Source of the DNA: Burhinus oedicnemus
Taxonomy: Eukaryota; Chordata; Aves; Charadriiformes; Burhinidae
DNA length: 64,000 bases
Assembly: GCA_008921705.1 (NCBI GenBank)
Contig: VFFE01007129.1
Location: 191,504-255,503, forward strand
Reading direction: 5' to 3'
Shown here: piece by piece, positions 36,701 through 48,900 of the stretch
Numbering within the stretch: position 1 is the first letter of the stretch
Layout: every line of letters begins with the position of its first letter
Notes under the pieces: generated by a model
The model's database searches: none
Seen by the model: only the letters and a program-made list of their open reading frames with translations
Told to the model about the DNA's origin: nothing
Program-made: the position numbers and the translations under genes

Positions 36701-38849
36701 AACATCAGTTTTTCAAAAAGTTCTGATCCAGGAGGTCAGGTTAGCTAACCAGAGTGATTTATCTGGAGATATAAGCTAGCAGGGACATACCCATAATTAT
36801 GTCCCTTCTGGACATTTTTGTCGGTTTTGTCAATTCTTCTCTTTCTCTGTCTCTCTTGTACCTGGGGGGAAAGAATCATAGACTAGGCTGTTCTGTTACT
36901 GCTTGAGCTTAAATCCCAAATACTAAAGCATGAGCATGCTTTCCTACTTGTTTCATTATAACCTGGAAGTTGGCAAATAATTCCTTTTTTAAAGTCAAAC
37001 TAGGGCAAAGATGCAGCACCATGTGGCAGCAAGCTCTTTGCCAGAGTTTCAAAGTCTGGCACTCAGCCAGCCATGTGGAATGTGGCTTGCAAGTCCTCTG
37101 TTATTGGCTTGCTAAACCTGCTTTTTATTCCTGACTGAACAATCTGCCATTTTGCTGCATCCCTAGTAAAAGGCATGCTTTAAAAACTTCAGCACCGCGC
37201 TACTCCTGTTTTGCAGGTGATGTTTGGCAGCCCAAGGCAACTCCACAAATAAAAGAGAAAGCTGGTCAAGAATATCTCAAAACTCGGGTAGAGTGGTAAA
37301 AGAAAAACAAGATACAGCTCTCCTGAAAATTTTGACTGGGAATGGCCACCTGCAGTGGGGCATCCTGAAGTCGTGTAAGGATAACAACTTTAATAAGCCA
37401 GACTAAAAGTCAGGGTTTGCCTCCTGATTGTTCTTGAGAAGCACAGGTCCCCTTCTCCTTCCCAGCCATCTTTCTTTTCCAGCTGTTGTCTCACCACCAG
37501 TTCTACACTGCTCATTTCTTTTTTTTCCTCTCTGGTTTGCCTTTTGCCTTTTCTTTAAACTCTGCTCTGTTGAATGTGCAAGTGCCAACCTTTCAGGATT
37601 AAGCACATCCCACTTTGGAGTCCATTCAAAGCTCTGCTCTCTGCCTAGCAGCGCAGAGCATATCCATCTAGCCTGCTGTGCATCACTTATAAGATAAGCA
37701 CCAGTCTCAAGACACATTCAGAAACTGATTCCCACATTCATCTTTGCTTTCCTCTCTGATGCTCTAATACACAATGATTTGTCTTCTGCTGGAGGCACAA
37801 ACTCTGTATGAAATACTGTGAGATTTCACAGCCAGCGTCTGTTGTCTCTCCTTCTCCCCAGCTATTCACTTACCTGACATCTTGTTCATCTAATGTCAGT
37901 TCATCTAATGTCAAGTCACCTCATTTGTGAAGTGCTTCAAGTAGAAAAGTGGATTCAGAAGCAAGACAACAATATCTGAGGTCTGTATGCGTTTGTGTGT
38001 ATGGCTCAAATGTGCAGTTGCATTTCTTGGGTTAGGGTGGAAAGAAGGGACTGTGAGCAGAAGGGGTGAGACACAGAGATGATATAACAGGCGTGAGTGA
38101 AACAGGTTGTGAATGTGTTGTGATCGTGAGGTCTTTCATGCAATGGTAGGCTCATAAGCATCCGAACAGCAGATGTAAATTAGATGCTTGAAGGTGAAGA
38201 ATAATGGCTAGAGCAGGGTAAGGGGAGTCAAAGATGACTCAAAATCATCTCTGAAATTCCAGACCTAGGATAATCACTTCCCTAGTTAGCTTAGAGCAGT
38301 GTGCAAACTACTTAGCATCAAATTCTGTAGTCATCAAAGGACTGTTTTCATAGGTGTGAGAGAGAGTTGAGGGATGAAAAAATTGTGGTGGTCTCAACTG
38401 GCTGAATTCAAAACTGTCCCAGGATTCCCAGCACCCAAAAAAACTATTAAGCCACTTTTGCAGATGTCTTATGCTATGGAAATGAAGCAGGAGCAGACTC
38501 AAAAATGCAGGTTCGTAACTGGAAGTAGTAGAAAAATAACTGAGGGCAATAAGAGATTATCGTCATTATCACTGTTACATTTTGTCACCTGTGCGTAGTT
38601 GTGAATGAGACTGATTCTACTTGCTCAGCCAACATAAATAATTCATGTTGGCAAAGCTGATGAGAGAACAAGAAAAAATGATGTGGTATTTGATATGATT
38701 GCTTCCTCTGCTCATTCATTTGCATTCTGTTAGTGTAGAGGTAGAGTCATGGTGTTTTGAACTTGTCTTGTTAAATGCTATAAAATGTTATGGTAGTTCT
38801 TGGTAGTATAATTACAACTGTCTATATATCAGACAGTATTTCAATATTT

Positions 38850-38889
38850 TTTAAAAAAAATACAGCTATCTGTATAATTTTTTTTTAAA
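38850..38889. repeat. A/T-rich imperfect inverted repeat
   Basis: TTTAAAAAAAATACAG (38850-38865) is followed four bases later by its approximate reverse complement CTGTATAATTTTTTTTTAAA. The right arm has a few extra bases. It could fold into an A/T hairpin. There are no flanking duplications to suggest a transposon. Confidence 0.5.
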
Positions 38890-41442
38890 CTGTAACAGTC
38901 CTAAGCAATGGGATATAGAAAATCTGAAACACCTTCATTTTTGCAGTAGACCCAACTCAGATAAGTCTGAAAAAAAATTAAGGCCTATCTTTGATTTTAA
39001 ACAAAGTAGAAAAAATTACATTTTAGGCTTTAAGCCAGAAAACCAGTTATTACAAATAGTGCCAATGATAAATAACCAGCATGGCAGGGAAGAATGATGC
39101 AGTGTGAGGAATTCTTCTTTGTATTCTTCCTTGGAATACTCTTTAAGCTTGAGTTATTATTTTGGTCAGTTTTGTTTCTTTCTGTACAAATACAACAAAG
39201 AAATCAAACTGCTGCCAAGTGAAACTAAAATTATTGTCAACATTCTTTGAAGAATAAGAAAATGATAAAATAACTTATCTTTTATAATACTGTGTGGCAA
39301 CTGTTGTTGAATAACTATTTTCAGTGCCAGGTACTCTATTCATCATTATGCAAGTCTTTGTCCTAACCTACTGAAACTTGTGAAGCAGAGCATAAAATTC
39401 GTGTCTTGATTTTGTTGTGTCGATAAAATGCAGCTTGCAGCTCAACAGAGATCCCACTGAAATTGAAATCTGTGTGAAGAATTTGTAGATCCAAGGTTGT
39501 GGTCTGTTCATCTGCTTTAGCTTCCTAACATCACAACGAGGAGAGCATTTACGACACAGAAGGAGTGTTCGATGCCTACTCCCCAGGGCTGTCAGGTGCT
39601 GCTTCCCTGTACATCCAAGGGAAGGAGATAACCTCAATGATTAGTGTAGGTGGTGAGTAGTTTGAAAGAGGTCTAAGTCCTCCTAGTTAGTCAGGTCCTT
39701 GTGGGGCAGCAGCTGAACATCAGTACTAAGGCCAGTGTACACTTAAAAGAAGATGGATATCTCAACACTTTGAAGAGTCCAGACCTAACAATCTCCATTT
39801 CATAAAAGGGCAGATCAGGTCCTCTCAGGAATATGATGTGGTGGCAGTACTTTAAAGAGCACTGTTGTTGTTTTGGTTTTTTTTCCTTCAATGAAAGCTA
39901 ATGCTGGTTTTGAGATGGTATTAGAACAGGGGCATTAAACAACTTGCTACAAAGTAGAAGCTTGTTTTTTCTCCTGCCTGAGACACAAAAGGTCTGACAA
40001 AAAAAGATTTGTCAAAATACAGGTAAGTTGCATGAGCTGTATGGAAAAGTACTTCCCAAATGGTCATCCGTGATTTTTATTGCAGTGCCTAAAAATACCT
40101 AACCCTAGCCCACAAGTGTGTTACCAACATAATGGAGACCACTCATGCCCTAGAAAATGGGCTGTGCTCTGCCCCCGGCATCGTGCCAGCCCATTGAGAC
40201 CAGTCAGGCTGCAGGTCTCAGGTCAACATGCATAATCTGTGCTGCTGTCTCCTCCATTTCCAAGCACTGCGTATCTGTTCTCTGAACTGCCACAGCTTTG
40301 CACTTACAGAGCTGCAATTAAGTGCGAAATGTCTTAGAAAGAATAAAGCAAAGCTGTGAAAAAAATAGGAACAGTATTTCAAACAAAAAGGAATTTTTTT
40401 CCTGTTTTTTCCACCTCTTGTTTACCCTTTTGCCAATATTTGAAACAAAAAAAAATCAAAATCAATGTATCCACTAACATTGTAAGAGATGAGACAACAG
40501 AGAATAAACTAAATTGTGTAAACACTACCAATAAATTTGTCTCAAAATATGTAGTTCAGACAACCAGTATAGAATGTGCCTTAGAAAATTCTGTAGCAGA
40601 AAATACAGAGCTGACAGGATTCAAATTTTAGGATAGGAAATTTTCTTCTGATTCTGACATTAGGAAGACATTCATTTATACCAAAAAAATCATCATCAGA
40701 TCAATGGTGTTTTATATTTAAAATCCATTTTAAAATCCTACTTGAAAGATTGATGAGAAATGCAGGTGTGGAATTGGAACAATCTTTCATGCCTACAAAA
40801 ACAATGGCAGGCTGAATGATGGGATGATCATACACAGAAAACCTTGGGAAGTGAAGTTTAATTTTGGCAGCATTTTAAATATATGTATTTGGCAGCCTCT
40901 ACAGCCAACATGTACTACATAGGTGGCACAAAACAGAATCCAAGAAGAGTTACTTCTTTTTTCTGGAATGCAGGAATGTTTTATTACATGAAAGTTCATT
41001 TACGCTAAAGATATTCCTTTTCTTTTTATTCACTCCTTCATCCTTGGTAAAAGAAATGCAGTGAAGAAGGATAGAAGTACTGTGAAGAAGGTCTCTTCAG
41101 TTGTGATCCAAGTCCTTTGGCATAAGGCTTACATTAATCTACAACAGTAGCAAACCCCAGAGTTATCTGCCAGCAGACTCTTAGAATCAATGGTCTGTAA
41201 CTGCTCTCAGATTTCCTTTTTCCCCCATCTCTCAGCATCCCCTGCAAGAAAGAAAGGAGAGTTGATAGGACCACATCCAAAATAAGAAGTCACTGTTTTT
41301 CTTTTGAGAAGTGGAAGGAGCAAGAAAATAATACCTTGCCTCTGTTTTGAATTATTTGTTTTTTTAATTTTATTTTTTTTTTGTCACAAGAGGATACTGA
41401 TGTGGTTTGGTTCGGTGCTGGCTTTGATCCAGTAAAGAAATA

Positions 41443-41458
41443 AACACACACACACATG

Positions 41459-41489
<31 letters not shown>

Positions 41490-41490
41490 G
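41443..41490. repeat. (CA)n/(TA)n microsatellite
   Basis: ACACAC units, broken once by 'atg', run from 41443 to about 41481 and pass into TATATATATG. Open frames over it (Cys/Val repeats on the minus strand) are artefacts. Confidence 0.95.
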
Positions 41491-41813
41491 CGTGCACTGA
41501 TATGATTTGAAGGTTTCAAGATTTTCTGGCTTTTGTATTGTAGTAAATATGCTGCATTGTTTTGTGGATTAAACTATTATGGAAAAGGTGGCGAGCAAAT
41601 AAAAAAGAAAGCATCACCTAACAAAGAAGCCATCTGTTCTTCTGCCACAAATCAAAAAAAAAAAAGAAAAGTCTATTTTGAGTCATTTGCATGGCTTGGA
41701 CATCCTGCCTTCTCAGTGTGCATATACAGTACATTTAAGCTCACATCAGAGACCTTCCTGGTTGGTATTGGCTAAAAACTCTGTGAATATGCTGAAGATA
41801 TGGGCTCCAAGAG

Positions 41814-41832
41814 AAAAAAAAAAAAAAAAAAA
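41814..41832. repeat. Poly-A run (19 A)
   Basis: An uninterrupted run of 19 A residues on the plus strand. No processed gene copy is recognised upstream of it, so it is recorded only as a homopolymer. Confidence 0.9.
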
Positions 41833-43104
41833 CAAGCTGCTGAAAACAAAATGTTAACACTTTTGTAAATCTGCCAAGTTTTTCAATTTAACTGCCAACA
41901 GTTTGATGTTCAGAGGAACTCAGCAGAATTGCTAACATGCATGCTGCATAAATGGCTATTCATTAGAAAGATGCTGTAGTTTATATGTGACTGCTTTCTT
42001 AGGCTGGCTAATATATCAAGTATGGTACTTGTTTTGTACTGTGAAAAACTTTCTCCATTACCATAGTAACCTCTTGCATGTTGGCGGAAGCTGATGTCAT
42101 TCATGGTATTATTCATTCTTAGTGAATTGGTCCTCAAAGTGCTAACAAGTTCCAGGGAGATAAAGAACACTAAGTATACATTCTGGTTAAACATGGTTTA
42201 ACCCTTCCACCTCACCAGGTCCCTGGAGATATATAGGTACATATATTTGATATATAAACATACACGTATTTAGTTTCTTTAGTATTGCTAAGGAAAGGGT
42301 TAGAATGTCATATTTGTCTAGCATAATTCTGGAGTAAAGAGTAAAGGCATGAGTCCTCTGTCACTCCCTTTTTTTTTCTCTGCTATCTGAGCGTTTCGGG
42401 CAAACTTATTTAAGGAAAAATAATTTTGTCATTTTTTCTGTTTATCTCTTCACCTGAAGTTACTTCATTCTTCATCATTATCAATAGTTAGTATGGTAAA
42501 ATATAAACTGTTTGTTCTCTAAGTATCTTTACAGCTAGTATTATATAAATCTAAAGTTTGACTAGGATTTTCATTATACATATTCAACAGATATTCTGTT
42601 ATTAAAGTGGTAGCACAAGATTTCAGCATTTGCTTTTCACTGGGGTGGGAACAGGATCAAACTATAGAAGGCAAATCTTACCTGGAGTTACATATAACCT
42701 AGAAATCTTGATACCTTCTATAATTCCTTTGTCTATGAACTTCATGTCTCATGTGCAGTAATGGGAGGCATGTGTGTGGTGGCAAAGGACTCTTAATCAG
42801 TTTCAGGTCAAGGACAGGGAGACAGCAGGACTTGATCCTGAATTATTTTCCTTTCCCTTCCCATACCTATGTACATAGGGAGAAGAAGAATATCTGTGTC
42901 AAAGCTTGAAGGGGCAGAGAAGAAAAAGCAAGCTTGCCTTGCCACACTGAGTGCAGCTGTATGACTACTGACAGTGGTCTCAGTGAAGGTAGGGGGATGG
43001 AGATCCATGCAGCAGAAAACATGCAAGAGTTATTGATGGGTTAGAAACTACATCCACGCCTGGGAATGGTCAGGTAAGAATTAGGGCTTCTCCCCCTCAA
43101 AAAG

Positions 43105-43818
43105 GTGGTGGGATCAACAGCCCAACTGAAGTACTTCTACACCAGTGCACACAGCATGGGAAACAAACAGCAGGAGCTGGAAGCCATCGTGCAGCGGGAA
43201 AACTATGATGTAGTTGTCATCACAGAAACATGGTGGGATGACTCGCACAACTGGAGTGCTGCAATGGATGGCTATAAACTCTTCAGAAGGCATAGGCAAG
43301 GCAGGAGAGGTGGTGGGGTGGCCCTGTATGTTAGGGAGTGTTATGAATGTCTAGAACTTAATGACGGTGACAATAGGGTTGAGTGTTTACAGGTAAGAAT
43401 CAGGGGGAAGGCCAACAAGGCAGATATCATGGTGGGAGTCTGTTATAGACCACCCAAGCAAGATGAAGAGGCAGATGAAATACTCTATAAGCGGCTGGGA
43501 GAAGTCTCACAATTGCTAGCCTTTGTCCTCATGGGGCACTTCAACTTACTAGATGTCTGCTGGAAATACAATATGGCTGAGAGGACACAGTTTTGGAGGT
43601 TCCTGGAGTGTGTTGAGGATAACTTCCCGACACAGCTGGTGAGGGAGCCAACTAGGGAAGGCACCCTGCTGGACCTGTTGTTTGAGAGCAGAGAAGGGCT
43701 TGTGAGGGATGTGATGGCTGGAGGCCGTTTTGGGCATAGTGATCATGAAATGATAGAGCTTTTGATTCTTGGAGAAGTAAGGAGGGGGGTCAGCAGAACT
43801 ACCACCTTGGACTTCTAG
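43105..43818 (+). pseudogene. CR1 ORF2 endonuclease domain (AP-endonuclease type), broken
   Basis: The 237-codon frame reads the apurinic/apyrimidinic-like endonuclease that nicks target DNA for target-primed reverse transcription. Visible motifs are 'AHSMGN' (residues 15-20), 'ITETWWDDSHNW' (39-50, with the catalytic Glu at 41), 'GGGVALYVRE' (69-78), 'VGVCYRPPKQ' (110-119), 'LMGHFNLLDVCW' (142-153) and 'GHSDHEMIE' (210-218). In the family the third block is GDFN, but here the catalytic Asp is His (codon CAC, 43537-43539). The Asn expected before 'AHSMGN' is Ser (residue 14). The frame ends at a premature TAG (43816-43818). The true start lies upstream, outside what survives, so the Met at 43105 is nominal. 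Confidence 0.9.
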
Positions 43819-44242
43819 AGTGCAGATTTTGGCCTGTTTAGGGGCCTGGTTGACAGAGTCCATTGGGAGGCAGTCCTGAAGGGCAAAGGAGTCCAGGAAG
43901 GCTGGACGTTCTTCAAGAAGGAAATCTTAAAGGCCCAGGAGCAGGCTGTCCCCATGTGCCAGAAAACGAACTGTTGGGGAAAAAGACCAGCCTGGCTGAA
44001 GAGAGAGCTGTGGTCATAACTCAGGGAAAAAGGAGAGTTTGGAAGAAATGGTAGCCCACTCATGAGGACTACAAAGATGTTGTGAGGCTATGTAGGGAGA
44101 AAATTAGAAGGGCCAAAGCCCAACTAGAACTTAATCTGGCTTCTGATGTTAAGGACAATAAAGATGTTTCTATAAATACACTAGCAATAAAAGGAGGACT
44201 AAGAAGAATGCCCATCCTTTATTAGACAGGGGGAGAAACATA
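43819..44242 (+). pseudogene. CR1 ORF2 linker region with stops
   Basis: Between the endonuclease and the reverse transcriptase the ORF2 linker is still recognisable in translation (a 'W-E-A-V-L' start, 'KAQEQAVP', '[10 protein letters not shown]' and 'LAIKGG' pieces), but in-frame stops and a shift interrupt it. It carries no function of its own and shows that the element cannot express a full ORF2. Confidence 0.75.
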
Positions 44243-45169
44243 ATGACCAAGGATGAGGAAAAGGCTGAGGTACTTAATGCCTTCTTTGCCTCAGCCTTTA
44301 GTAGTAGGACCAGTTATTCCCTGAGTACCCAGCCCCGTGATCTAGAAGACAGGGACAGGGAGCAGAATGAAGCCCCCATAATCCAAGAGGAAATGGTGAA
44401 TGACCTGCTACACCACTTAGACACACACAAGTCTATCGGGCCAGATGGGATCCACCCAAGGGTACTGAGGGAGCTGGTGGAAGTGCTCACCAAGCCACTT
44501 TCCATCATTGATCAGCAGTCCTGGCTAACTGGGAAGGTCCCAGTTGTCTGGAGGTTAGTAAATGTGACACCCTTCCACAGGAAGGGTTGGAAGGAGGATT
44601 TGGGGAACTACAGGCCTATCAGTCTGACCTTGGTACCTGGAAAGGTTATGGAACAGGTCATCTGGAGTGCCATTAAGCGGCACATGAAGGACAACCAGGT
44701 GATCAGGCCCGGTCAGCATTGGTTTATAAAAGGCAGGTACTGCTGGACCAACCTGATCTCCTCCTATGACAAGGTGACCCACTCAGTGGATGAGGGAAAG
44801 GCTGTGGATGTTGTTTACCTGGACTTTAGTAAAGCCTTTGACACCATTTGCCAGAACGTTCTCCTGGAGAAACTGGCTGCTCATGGCTTGGATGGGTGTA
44901 CTCTTCACTGGATGAAAAACTGGCTGGATGGCTGGGCCCAAAGAGTGGTGGTGAACGGAGTTAAAGCGAGGCAGTGGCCGGTCACAAGTGGTGTTCCCCA
45001 GGGCTCAGTATTGGGGCCAGTTCTGTTTAATATCTTTATCAACGACCTTGACGAGGGGATTGAGTGCACCCTCAATAAGTTTGCAGATGATACCAAGGTG
45101 GGCGGGAGTGTTGATCTGCTTGAGGGTAGGAAGGCCCTACAGAGGGATCTGGACAGGTTGGATCAATGA
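44243..45169 (+). pseudogene. CR1 ORF2 reverse transcriptase domain, cut by a nonsense codon
   Basis: The 308-codon frame holds the reverse transcriptase core in order: '[14 protein letters not shown]' (6-19), '[14 protein letters not shown]' (RT1), '[19 protein letters not shown]' (RT2), '[12 protein letters not shown]' with the first catalytic Asp (RT3), '[20 protein letters not shown]' (RT4), and FADD (residues 280-283, 45080-45091) with the two catalytic Asp residues (RT5). The catalytic residues are all present. The frame stops at a TGA (45167-45169) where related copies keep a Trp, probably a TGG-to-TGA change. The same frame resumes immediately with the '[15 protein letters not shown]' block. 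Confidence 0.92.
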
Positions 45170-45861
45170 GCTGAGGACAATGGTATGAGATTCAACAAGG
45201 CTAAGTGCGGGGTCCTGCACTTGGGTCACAACAACCCCACGCAGCACTACAGGCCTGGGGAAGAGTGGCTGGAAAGCTGCCTGGCAGAAAATGACCTGGG
45301 GTTGCTGGTTGACAGTTGGCTGAATATGAGACAGCAGTGTGCCCAGGTGGCCAAGAAGGCCAACAGCATCCTGGCTTGTATCAGGAATAGCGTGGCCAGC
45401 AGGACTAGGGAAGTGATTGTCCCCCTGTACTCACACCTGTGTTCAGTGCTTGGGCCCCTCACTGCAAGAAAGACATTGAGGTGCTGGAATGTGTCCAGAG
45501 AAGGGCAATAACGCTCGTGAGGGGTCTGGAGAACAAGTCTTATGAGAAGCAGCTGAGGGAACTGGGGTTATTTAGCCTGGAGAAAAGGAGGCTGAGGGGA
45601 GGCCTTATCGCTCTCTACAACTACCTGAGAGGAGGTTGTAGCGAGGTGGGGATTGGTCTCTTCTCCCAAGTAACAAGCAATAGGACAACAGCAAATGGCC
45701 TCAAGTTGTGCCAGGGGATGTTTAGGATGTATATTAGGAACAATTTCTTCACTGAAAGTATTATCAAGCATTGGAACAGGCTGCCTAGGGAAGTGGTTGA
45801 GTCACCATCCCTGGAGATATTTAAAAGACGTGTAGACTTGTTGCTTAGGGACATGGTTTAG
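45170..45861 (+). pseudogene. CR1 ORF2 C-terminal block, frameshifted
   Basis: After the TGA the frame continues with '[15 protein letters not shown]', '[21 protein letters not shown]' and 'REVIVPLY' up to about 45433. There about two dozen bases present in the copy at 24551-24578 are missing. The reading then moves to the frame open at 45439-45861 ('[21 protein letters not shown]', '[19 protein letters not shown]'), which ends near the normal ORF2 stop. The comparison with the 24.4-kb copy, which lacks the deletion, shows this is a private loss in this copy. Confidence 0.9.
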
Positions 45862-45948
45862 TGGTGGTTTTGGCTTTTTTAGGTTAATGGTTGGACTCAA
45901 TGAACTTAAAGGTCTTTTTCCAACCTAAATGATTCTATGATTCTATGA

Positions 45949-48900
45949 CCACAAGAAGGGGAGACAAGGGTGGCATGGAAATGAACCTGCTGGAGATTGC
46001 ACTGGATTTGTTGAAATCCCATCCAGCATAGCCTTACTGGAAGATGTATAAGTTTTGCTGTACTTTTCTCTTTAGGTGTGTATAACGTTTTCTGGTTCTT
46101 CACCTTTATGACTAAATTTGCTGGTATTAACCCCTAGTAAGACTTAAAAGAAGCAGATATTTTAGTCCATACACTAAATAATCCAGACAGGATAATACGG
46201 TGTCACTACTGGACATAGTCTACAAACCACGGTGTCCTAATTAGGCCTTTGTGTAAACTTAGAGCTAGATAGCTTAGTCCTTGTGAAAGTTGAGAGTCTT
46301 GTTTTCCCTTTGTGCTTGAGGTTACATCTAAATTGGGGATTGTGATACTCCACAACTCGTTCCAATAGATTGCAGTGATAAAGTGATTGAGGCTGCGGAC
46401 CTTATTCCAAGACATACTTCTCCCACACTTTTGACTGAGCCTTTTAAAATTACTAGCTACATACACGGACTGATTTTCTAATTTATTTATGGACAGAGGT
46501 GTCCAAATGTAGACACCTGAACTTGTCATTTTCCACACATTTTTTTACTAAACTAATGTCTTTCTGTTTTATCATAACTACCTTCAATCTTACTGCTATT
46601 TGTGCAAGCTGGCATTAAAAAGAGTAAAGTATTACACTGGAGTGCAAAGAGTAATGCAGACTACTTCTGACTCAGTTTTTTCAAAGTCGCTAAGTAACTT
46701 CTGTATTCTATGTCCCTTGCTTCACAGTCTGACCTTTGTTTAAGAAACCTGTTAGTCCTGGAACACCAGCCATCAGGTCTAACAAATTTCCTGTGATCAA
46801 AGAAAGTCTTCCTGAAATAGAGGCGGGATTTTTGGAAGGCATGGATTGCCATTTAAAATACTCATTTCTCACCTGTTGGCACATTACTCTTTCACCTGCT
46901 CTGTTCTCTGATTTTATTCCATACACTTCTGCTCTGATGTTCCATCCTACACCTGAAGCGGAGAACTCACCAGCTCGGATTCTTCAGTTAGGGTCAAGGA
47001 TGTCAAGAATCTCTTGCTGTAGAATTTGAAAAGCTATACTGAAGTTATTTCAAAAGAAAATCCTCAAAAGCATGTTATTGCATGAAGTTTGCTTCAGAAG
47101 CTAACTTGGAAGGAGGTAGCATTCTCAAAGCTACACACACAAATCATATTCTGTATATAATAAAACTTTTTAGGGGACAGTGAAGACATTCAATAGGTCA
47201 CCATGCTATTTGGGCTGACTTCTGACTCATAGAGTTTGAACATAACTTCTGAGCCCCCTATAGTCATTTTCATCTCAGATGAGACTCACATGCTTCATTG
47301 GTTGCTTAATGCTCTGTTCTTAGGTAGGGGAAAGACTTATCTGGTCTTCCTTAGGCAAAACTCATCAACAACCGGAGCAAGGCACCCAAACTAGTTACGT
47401 AACTGTCTATAATCAAATTACTGACTCAGCACTTTTTCATTGAAATAATAATGATGGCATCATGAAATGGCATCTCACTGAGATGAATGGGAAGATTCAT
47501 TAGTATTACTGTGTATGTGCTGTGTAATCTCAGATGCACACCCTCTACTCTGCTGGTGCAAGGGGAAGTGCGATAGATCTCCGGTCTGGGGTGATTTTAT
47601 CAAGGCTATCATAATAAGCAGAGGACTGGAAACACGGTGCCAAAAGCTTCTACCTTTTATTTAAAGGAAATTGAGATAATGGTGCACAAGACAAGCTGGC
47701 TCAGTCTAAACCCTGTATTTGTTGCCTGCTAGTAAAGAGGTTGAAGGGATCGTGAAAACCTGAGCTGGGGTGTTGGAATCTGCAATGAATATTACCAGTA
47801 AAATCAATGTTTGCTTGGTCCCTGTATATAATGAAGGTAGCCATTAGTCTGCTGAGCTAAAACGACAACTCTTCATATGTTTTCATTGTTTTGTTTGCTG
47901 ATTCCAATAACTCCTAAATTTGTAAATTAAGGTCACTTAATTTGAATCATACAATTCAAGTGCATATTGATTTGCTGATTTAAACTTTAGTACTGCCACA
48001 CTGAAGTACAGCGTCCATCTTTATCTGTATTGCCTTAAAAACAAGTACTAAATTTTGTACATGTATGAAAGTATAACTAAATCAATGTGCGAGCTTCCCA
48101 GCCTTGCCACTGCTGTTTTAATTCTGCTACTAAGACACTTGAACAGGGACTATTTTGCTGCCTGCAAAGTCAGAGATCTAGTAAAACTAATGGAAAGGTC
48201 ACATTTTGTCATGCCTAACTGGTTGGTTAAATCATCTGAGGAATTTGTCAGTTCCCTGTGTTTAAACTTTTCTGTACCAAAATGTTAATTCAAGCAAGAA
48301 TATGTTCTATTTGTATTTTTATTGTAAAAATTGAAGTAAGAAGAATTCCCTTGTCCAAGATGACAGGTAAAATACCAGTTTTGCTAGTGATAGCCAGACA
48401 ATTTCAGGAACCAAAATTTACCAGAAAAGTGTGCAATTCACCTTTCTTCCATTTTTTCCTAATGAATGTAAAAGTGGTTAACAAACCATTTATTTTTGAA
48501 AGAAGCTTTGAATTAATGTTAAACCCCAATATTTATTAGAAATTAAGTCAAATTTATCTTTCCTATTTGGACAAAAATTGGGTTAGCTCTCTATTGAAAA
48601 AAATAGTTTTCTTTTCCTAAACAAAACAGACACTTCAGGTGGGATTCATTTGACTAAATGATGCCTGTCACTACTGAGAATCACTCACTCTATTCAGACT
48701 AGATGCAACTAAATACCTTCCTAAGGTTATGGCATGGGTCATCAGCCTATGAAGTTTCTACACCACCTCCATTCCCAGTCCTTTAGCCCAATCCAGAGGA
48801 CACAGATCCAGGAGATCAATTTTTTTGTTGTTGTTGTTGGATATAGTAATTCCATCTATTCCATTCTGACAGCTCCATGAAGTTCTTGTAAAGCCAGTTG

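Larger units (their letters stand above)
33766..43084. other. Long AT-rich non-coding stretch with simple repeats only
   Basis: More than 9 kb without a supported gene. Open frames reach 104 codons at most, with no motif. The features that stand out are a 15-bp unit repeated twice (TTCATCTAATGTCAG, near 37887-37916), an A/T hairpin at 38850-38889, a CA repeat at 41443-41490 and a 19-A run at 41814-41832. This could be an intergenic desert or a large intron. Confidence 0.5.
43085..45948 (+). mobile_element. CR1 LINE, nearly complete ORF2, inactivated
   Basis: About 2.9 kb from a point just upstream of the endonuclease domain to the 3' tail, which ends with two ATTCTATG-type units (about 45931-45948). 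The ORF2 order is endonuclease, linker, reverse transcriptase, C-terminal block, 3' untranslated region. No ORF1 or CR1 promoter region is seen to the left, so the copy is 5'-truncated. It carries at least four classes of inactivating change: altered endonuclease residues, several stops in the linker (43816-44225), an in-frame TGA at 45167-45169 and a deletion near 45433 that shifts the frame. The 3' quarter is close to the copy at 24380-25084. Confidence 0.95.

Noticed and set aside
37403..37717. Overlapping frames of 104 codons (-) and 89 codons (+).
   Set aside because: Mirror frames on opposite strands with no recognisable domain. Likely chance.
41814..41832. Poly-A tail of a processed pseudogene.
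   Set aside because: No recognisable coding sequence, polyadenylation signal with gene body or flanking duplication was found upstream.
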